A DNA stretch of 64,000 nt from Eremophila alpestris peregrina (Eukaryota > Chordata > Aves > Passeriformes > Alaudidae): positions 25,307 to 89,306 of the forward strand of contig WMCF01000031.1 in the NCBI GenBank assembly GCA_009792885.1, written 5' to 3'. The notes under the pieces were generated by a model. The model ran no database searches. It was not told the DNA's origin and saw only the letters and a list, made by a program, of their open reading frames with translations. Made by a program: the position numbers and the translations under genes. Positions 61,201 through 64,000 of the stretch are shown here, one piece after another; position 1 is the stretch's first letter; each line of letters opens with the position of its first letter.

Positions 61201-63036
61201 TGGCAATCTGCTTCTTGCGGGCTGATTTCACTGCAGGCCTGCAAGCCAACAGCAAGGGCAGGTGAAGACCAGGGAGCAGCAAAGCCCCTTTGAACTGTGC
61301 CTTGGAACGTGGCAAATTGAGCCATCAGCTCACACTGGCACCCTTGGCTGTGACAGTGGCAGTGCCACACAGGACAGGAAGAAGGATCAGATTCCAAACC
61401 CCCTTAAATCCCACATCTGAAAATGGAATCTTGTTCCAGTTGAGGTCCTCATCTCACATTTACCATTAACTTGTGTTTTATCACCAAATCTTGCCTTTTA
61501 ATTATCAGGAGAATGCATTAATGAATATATTTTTAAAAACTAGCTTAATGTAAGCTAATTTTGATTCCTTTTCTTCCTGGCTTATAAAACAGCAAATCAA
61601 ATTTTCTAACAGAGTGTTAAATTCTTTTTTTTTACCTCTGGAATTGTATTGCATTTGGATATGGTCAGAATTTACCTAACACAAAAGACAGCAACTTATT
61701 CCACAAAGCAAAGCCCTTCCCATTGTGGCCTGGATACCTGCTGAAGGGCTTTTCCAAATCAGACTGGATAGAAATGGTTTATGAAAGAATTGAAATACAA
61801 AGTGCAGACACAGGGAGCTGTCAGACTGCTTGTGGACCCCAGGAACCAGGTTTTCAAACAAATGTTGACATTTAACAGATAGCACTTCCCACAGGGTTTC
61901 CAGAGTGTCTGAAGGACAGTGTTCAGGTGCCAACATTCAAATATCTGGATTAATTTGCAACTCTGCACTCAGCATATTCTGTGCTGAGTAAGGAACTGGG
62001 AAGGAATCCCTAAAAACTGAGGCTAATTCCAGGTAAATTCACCCCCAAGTAACCATCTCCCCTGTGCCTGATTACCCAGACAAAAGGAGGTAAATCCAAA
62101 CTTTTTTTATCAAGCAAGAAACTCAGTTTTGTCTTGATTTGATCATATTATTCTTGAGCTCCTGTTCTCTCAGATGAGCAGGTAAAAGACTTCATTACCC
62201 TGAGGAGAATTATCTCCAAGAACTTTTTAAACTCCTGGGAACTCACAGTGCTGCCTGAACTATCACCAAAGCAGAGGATTTTCCCTTGAGCAGGGAAGAT
62301 AATTCTGCCTTGGTTCTCACTCTGGCCTCATTTTTGGGGCCGCATTTCAGCTCATTCCTCTTTTTTTATTTCTTCCTTTCAAGCAGAACTGAGTAAAGCA
62401 GAGCAAAGGCTGATGTGTTCAACAGCTGGAGCATTCCTGGTCACATCCCTCAGGATGCAGATGGGGAAGAAGCTCCCAAGGATTACTGCAGCTGAAGTGT
62501 TCCTGAGGTGAGAGGTGAGCCTTACCTGACAGCTCTCTCTGACAGCTTCACTTCCAGCTTATGGCCATCCACAGTGCAGCCCTGGGAGATCCAACAAAGC
62601 AACAGCAGGAAAGAAGGATATGATTAATAGAAATAAACGTATAAAAGAATTAGAAGCCAAAGCAGCACTAAATTAACGTTAATCAGTGTTCTGTGAGGGG
62701 ATATCTGGGTCTCTGCCCCCTGCAAAGGGCACCTGACAGGAAAACTCATGAACATTTGTACATTTTCTGGGATTTCATTTTGGATCAGCACTAAAAAACA
62801 CTTCTCCACCATTCTGTCCTTTACAAACCCTCTCCCCTCACAAACCTGGCCCATTTTAGAGGCTTCTCCACCTGTCCAGTGCAACCCACACTACTGACAT
62901 CCTCAGCCACACTTTGAACTGCCAGGTTCCTCCAGGTCTCTGGAGTTCAGGCTCACCTGGAGCTGGCGCAGGGCTTTCTGGGCACCCTCTGGCTTCTTGT
63001 ACTCCACAAACCCAAAGCCCATGGAGAGCAAAGTGC
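31185..63036 (-). CDS. RBM19: RBM19, 3' portion: six coding exons (partial gene)
   Basis: RBM19 is a nucleolar protein with six RNA-recognition motifs, orthologous to yeast Mrd1, and acts in pre-rRNA processing and small-subunit assembly. Six minus-strand exons join in frame: 63036-62957, 62581-62526, 61238-61122, 42760-42655, 37259-37139 and 31273-31185. They total 569 bases: 2 bases of a split codon, 188 complete codons and TAA. The product covers the end of RRM5 (GFGFVEY), a basic linker (SARKKQIAKKQ), RRM6 from ILVRNIPF through GFGFVDF to the LVLEWAD strand, and a PKKKKR tail ending in acidic residues. Every visible intron is GT-AG with a pyrimidine tract. Identification is by recall of the vertebrate RBM19 C-terminus, which this matches closely. 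The 5' exons (RRM1-4 and the start of RRM5) are outside the window. No frameshift or stop is seen. Confidence 0.96.
32000..32300. promoter_or_regulatory. Intronic AT-rich candidate regulatory block
   Basis: The stretch contains aaataaataaatggaac, ttttcttttagtattacagc, gggagataaacaacaagtaa and gaagaaattaacctgac. A C-run at 32213-32224 follows. It lies about 0.75-1.0 kb upstream, in RBM19 sense, of the last coding exon. Confidence 0.3.
33460..33625. promoter_or_regulatory. Intronic candidate regulatory block with TALE and CCAAT-type motifs
   Basis: The stretch reads catctgtcaatttaacgcg, gttgatcgatggcg, then a CG-rich spacer and gtaattgtcatttactgcg with attggg. TGTCA is the MEIS/TGIF core, TGATCGAT a CUX/PBX-like core, and ATTGG the reverse CCAAT box. 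Confidence 0.33.
34420..34700. promoter_or_regulatory. Intronic repeat-poor candidate block
   Basis: The stretch holds ggaacattacaaaggctcag, ccataaagaatgacctg, attccattttattgcatc, tattaggcctattg and cttgattgccgtgac. The low CpG, even composition and lack of repeats fit a conserved non-coding element. It crosses a modest plus-strand frame that looks non-coding. Confidence 0.3.
36525..37137. repeat. GTGGCA-type minisatellite abutting the RBM19 splice donor
   Basis: The basic motif is a mix of gtggcaggt, gtggcagt and gacagt units. Above this sits a higher-order repeat of about 92-110 bases that includes gctcaccgtggaagtgctgg, the reverse complement of the RBM19 exon end and its donor. Copies have their exon-end base at 36709, 36818, 37047 and, for the real exon, 37139. 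The first two copies are 109 bases apart. The array is interrupted by a 147-base run of N, so its true length is unknown. Confidence 0.93.
36836..36982. other. Assembly gap (147 N)
   Basis: A run of N lies inside the GTGGCA minisatellite. It begins just after one decoy exon end and resumes in repeat units, so the missing sequence is probably more of the same array. Collapse or wrong length is likely. Confidence 0.99.
37139..37259 (-). CDS. RBM19: RBM19 penultimate coding exon: end of RRM6
   Basis: This 121-base exon reads KAFNALCHSTHLYGRRLVLE, then WADTEETLEALRRKTAQHFH, ending with one base of an Asp codon. It encodes helix 2 and the last strand of RRM6 (GRRLVLEWA) plus the start of the C-terminal extension. 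The acceptor is ctctttcaatttgcag|AAAGCC and the donor is CACG|GTGAGC. The last 23 bases of the exon plus the donor recur at least three times in the downstream intron as part of a minisatellite, although the exon itself is intact and in frame with both neighbours. Confidence 0.96.
40840..41150. promoter_or_regulatory. Intronic candidate enhancer with forkhead and CCAAT motifs
   Basis: The block contains ctattctattacaaaccc, atgttttataagatgc, gcaatttccagattacc, ccaattatgagcg, a perfect forkhead core TGTTTAC at 41041-41047, ctattcatcaatacaccg, gacggccaatgg and gagacaattaaatccc. About 300 bases without repeat signature. Confidence 0.4.
41737..41840 (+). mobile_element. Old CR1 LINE 3' remnant
   Basis: gtgttgtacaggaggtcagg followed by atgatctaatagtcccttgt resembles the 3' end of older, reptile-shared CR1 families rather than the younger type found elsewhere in the window. 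Confidence 0.7.
42655..42760 (-). CDS. RBM19: RBM19 exon: RRM6 core with RNP1
   Basis: This 106-base exon finishes the split Ser codon and encodes TFGELKTVRLPKKMAGTG, then SHRGFGFVDFVTKQDAK. RGFGFVDF is RNP1 of RRM6. The stretch LPKKM..G.GSHRGFGFV gives strand 2, the loop and strand 3. The exon ends exactly on a codon (AAG) before GTGAG. The acceptor, gcattcacag|C, has a pyrimidine-rich run in front of it. It is isolated by introns of 18.4 kb upstream and 5.4 kb downstream. Confidence 0.96.
43705..43990. promoter_or_regulatory. Intronic AT-rich candidate block
   Basis: The block contains caataaatatttaatgtgg, gtgttattttatttgaaaat, ggaataaacacagtaaagg, gaaatgatataagctaaatc and caccattatgaagc. 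GTAAATG and AATAAACA-type forkhead cores are present. Confidence 0.3.
44740..44885. promoter_or_regulatory. Intronic motif cluster with CTAATTAG palindrome
   Basis: CTAATTAG at 44747-44754 is a perfect homeodomain palindrome in CG-rich context (gcggcgctaattag). It is followed by cagcaattaccagc, gcctttaatgttctc and ccaattatttctcc. Confidence 0.33.
44957..45029. repeat. Purine-rich 11-base tandem repeat
   Basis: About six to seven units of the type ggcagggggaa / ggaagggggaa. All purine except single C positions. Confidence 0.85.
47318..47590 (-). mobile_element. CR1 LINE 3' fragment (minus orientation)
   Basis: gctttggttggaagaaacc, ccatcccaggctgctccaag, cagggatccaggggcagcc and gtgccagggcctgcccaccc are shared with the copies at 880 and 16506. 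Confidence 0.92.
48420..48620. promoter_or_regulatory. Intronic candidate block with TAATCC
   Basis: The stretch contains gagttaatggaatacg, gatggctaatcccattac (OTX-class TAATCC at 48498), ataacgtggataattc and agctaatgaaatcg. Repeat-free. Confidence 0.33.
49820..50060. promoter_or_regulatory. Intronic candidate block, partly from an ancient repeat
   Basis: At 49825-49870 gagggaccttatcaaaagcg with tctgaaattccaagtaaat resembles the core of a very old LINE-derived sequence widespread in vertebrates (assignment from memory, uncertain). Downstream are gtaattaggcc, gatgtattatttacctg and TAATTACGCAATTAG at 50011-50025, a near-palindromic homeodomain site. Exaptation of a repeat is the inference. Confidence 0.35.
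52385..52450 (-). mobile_element. CR1 LINE 3' scrap
   Basis: ggatcactgaagggtttggg followed by ttggaatcgtttatccaacc and ccctgccaagagctcc is the outermost CR1 3' end in minus orientation. Only about 60 bases remain. Confidence 0.75.
55555..55790 (-). mobile_element. CR1 LINE fragment (minus orientation)
   Basis: gccaggggctccccaccctc, ccagcccaatatcccatcc, ctctggcagtgggaagcc and ggcactggaaggggctctga match the inner part of the CR1 3' region. They are the reverse of the copy at 880. The true 3' end is absent. Confidence 0.85.
57000..57335. promoter_or_regulatory. Intronic candidate enhancer block
   Basis: The block contains gctctaattaactctgccc, cagtcatgtagactccatta, cagacggattcattatccc, tttataatgggaaatg, ctacactttattataatagg and aaaattaacttcataaag. 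Composition is balanced to AT-rich and there is no repeat family. A plus-strand open frame crosses it but resembles no protein. Confidence 0.37.
59285..59595. repeat. AT-rich low-complexity tract
   Basis: Irregular repeats of tatttttatttctaaatta, plus a (TA)n run at 59370-59387 and a tgtgtgta stretch at 59409. No gene content. Confidence 0.88.
61122..61238 (-). CDS. RBM19: RBM19 exon: inter-RRM linker and start of RRM6 (RNP2)
   Basis: This 117-base exon completes a split Arg codon and reads PAVKSARKKQIAKKQ, then TSSKILVRNIPFQATVREIR, then ELF, ending with the first two bases (AG) of a Ser codon. The lysine/arginine-rich linker joins RRM5 to RRM6. ILVRNIPF is the RNP2 strand of RRM6, followed by helix 1 (VREIRELF). 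The acceptor is ttggcttgcag|G and the donor is TTCAG|GTAGG. The following intron is the longest in the window, 18.4 kb. Confidence 0.96.
61239..62525 (-). other. RBM19 intron (1.3 kb)
   Basis: This GT-AG intron runs from GTAAGG at 62525 to AG at 61240-61239. It is AT-rich in the middle (61480-61680) and holds no gene or clear repeat. Confidence 0.88.
62526..62581 (-). CDS. RBM19: RBM19 exon: end of RRM5
   Basis: This short 56-base exon reads GCTVDGHKLEVKLSERAV, then two bases (AG) of a split arginine codon. It supplies the last beta strand of RRM5 (DGHKLEVKLSE). The acceptor is gatctcccag|GGC and the donor is CAG|GTAAGG. It lies 375 bases from the upstream exon and 1287 bases from the downstream one. 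The split codon is completed by the first G of the exon at 61238. Confidence 0.94.
62582..62956 (-). other. RBM19 intron (375 bases)
   Basis: This short GT-AG intron lies between the two last RRM5 exons, with donor GTGAGC at 62956 and acceptor AG at 62583-62582. It holds no repeat or motif of note. Confidence 0.9.
62957..63036 (-). CDS. RBM19: RBM19 exon: RRM5 second half with RNP1
   Basis: This 80-base exon starts with 2 bases of a split codon followed by 26 codons, beginning TLLSMGFGFVEYKK and ending ALRQLQ. GFGFVEY is the RNP1 motif of RRM5, whose aromatic side chains stack on RNA. The acceptor follows a good pyrimidine tract (ctttctctcctggcag) and the donor is CAG|GTGAGC. It is the most 5' RBM19 exon in the window. 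The previous exon, carrying RNP2 of RRM5, must lie beyond position 64000, because nothing resembling it is seen between 63037 and the window end. Confidence 0.95.
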
Positions 63037-64000
63037 CTGCCAGGAGAGAAAGGGGATTTGTTAAGAAAGCAGTAATAATACAAGATACAAAAACAAACCA
63101 GGAGCAAGCACTGATTGCCAAAACTGGGGGGACTAAAGCTCAATATCCCATGAAAAGGGCCAGCTTGTCCATGGCTGGACTTGGATGCTCCTCATGAGCA
63201 CCCCTGGCTGAGTTTTTTGAGCAAGGCACTGCTCTGTTTTGGTGCTAACTTGAAGAGGGGATAACAGATGTTTTGCTTTGCACCATCTCAGTGCAACTTC
63301 CTTAAACAAAACTGCAAAACAACTGCAGGTCACATTGCTGGTCACAATCAGGGAATCCTGACTGTGGGGACAGACATTCCACAGGCTGGAATGGGCAGCT
63401 GCCAGCTGCACAACAAAGGACAGACATCTCCTCCCCTCCCTGCACAGCAGAGGTTTGCAGCACCTGCAGCCACACCACAGCCCTGAGTGCTCCCCACCCC
63501 TGACACAGGAGCCATCGCTGAGGGACAATAACGAGGGGAGAAAACAACACCCCGTTTTCAACTTGAGAACCTCAGCAGTGGCAGAGTGCAGAGATGACCC
63601 CCAGAACTGAAGAATTCACTTTATTTCTTTACCTCCCAGTGGATCTGAGTTGTCAAATATCACCTGCCAGGGAAGCTCTGGCAAGGGGAGATGCCACAGA
63701 GCTGTGCAGCTCCCAGAGGGGAGCCACAGCCCCTCCAGCCAGCACTTGCCTTAATTCAACTCCTCAGGAAGTGAGAGCAGCCAACAACAGGCACAGCCAC
63801 TCATCCCTGCAGCCTGGGGGGCTCAGGGCTGGCAGGGAGAAGGCAAACCAAGCCCACTCAGCACAGCTCTCAGCCAGGCATCCTTGAGGATCTGGCCATT
63901 TCCAGGATAATGCCGGGTTTAATCATCACGGGGCACCGGCTCCTGTCAGCCTGCATCCCACTGTCTTCTGTGATCCTGAAGGAGTTTGGCTTCTCCCATC
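63037..64000 (-). other. RBM19 intron, partial (at least 964 bases)
   Basis: This is the 3' part of the intron upstream of the first visible RRM5 exon; its donor is beyond the window. I looked for the preceding RRM5 RNP2 exon on the minus strand and did not find it. Confidence 0.8.

Noticed and set aside
63037..64000. Preceding RBM19 exon (RRM5 RNP2)
   Set aside because: No frame on the minus strand here resembles an RNP2 strand with flanking GT/AG sites.

Overview
This is vertebrate nuclear DNA, almost certainly from a bird and probably a songbird. The evidence is a vertebrate gene split by GT-AG introns, several 3'-end copies of the avian CR1 LINE, including one with the ATTCTGTG-type tail, and GC-rich sequence dotted with CpG-rich patches and AT-rich islands. 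The songbird call rests on the wording of the CR1 copies and is an inference. I see no operons, CRISPR arrays, phage or retroviral genes.

The only protein gene I can support is the 3' part of RBM19, on the minus strand. Six coding exons lie at 63036-62957, 62581-62526, 61238-61122, 42760-42655, 37259-37139 and 31273-31185. All introns with both ends visible have canonical GT/AG ends, and the reading frame runs without a break through 188 complete codons to a TAA. They encode the end of RRM5 (RNP1 GFGFVEY), a basic linker, the whole of RRM6 (RNP2 ILVRNIPF, RNP1 GFGFVDF) and a lysine-rich then acidic tail. Upstream exons lie beyond position 64000. RBM19 is the vertebrate counterpart of yeast Mrd1, a nucleolar multi-RRM protein needed for pre-rRNA processing.

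Positions 1 to about 31.1 kb lie downstream of RBM19 and hold no recognisable gene. In human the next gene on this side is LHX5, a LIM-homeobox gene; that the same holds here is an inference. The stretch has simple repeats (1-116, 8295-8374, 13396-13464), two minisatellites (about 2330-3117 and 12062-12350), CR1 remnants, several exon-less CpG-rich patches, and AT-rich islands with clustered homeodomain, GATA, POU and RFX-type motifs. This resembles the regulatory desert around a developmental transcription factor.

The RBM19 introns (5.9, 5.4, 18.4, 1.3 and 0.4 kb) carry more CR1 pieces and several AT-rich, repeat-poor blocks that look like candidate enhancers (about 32.0-32.3, 33.5, 34.4-34.7, 40.8-41.2, 43.7-44.0, 48.4-48.6, 49.8-50.1 and 57.0-57.3 kb).

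The most unusual structure is at 36.5-37.16 kb. A GTGGCA-rich minisatellite, broken by a 147-base assembly gap, has copied the last 23 bases of the penultimate RBM19 exon together with its splice donor. At least three decoy donors now lie in the intron just downstream of the real one.
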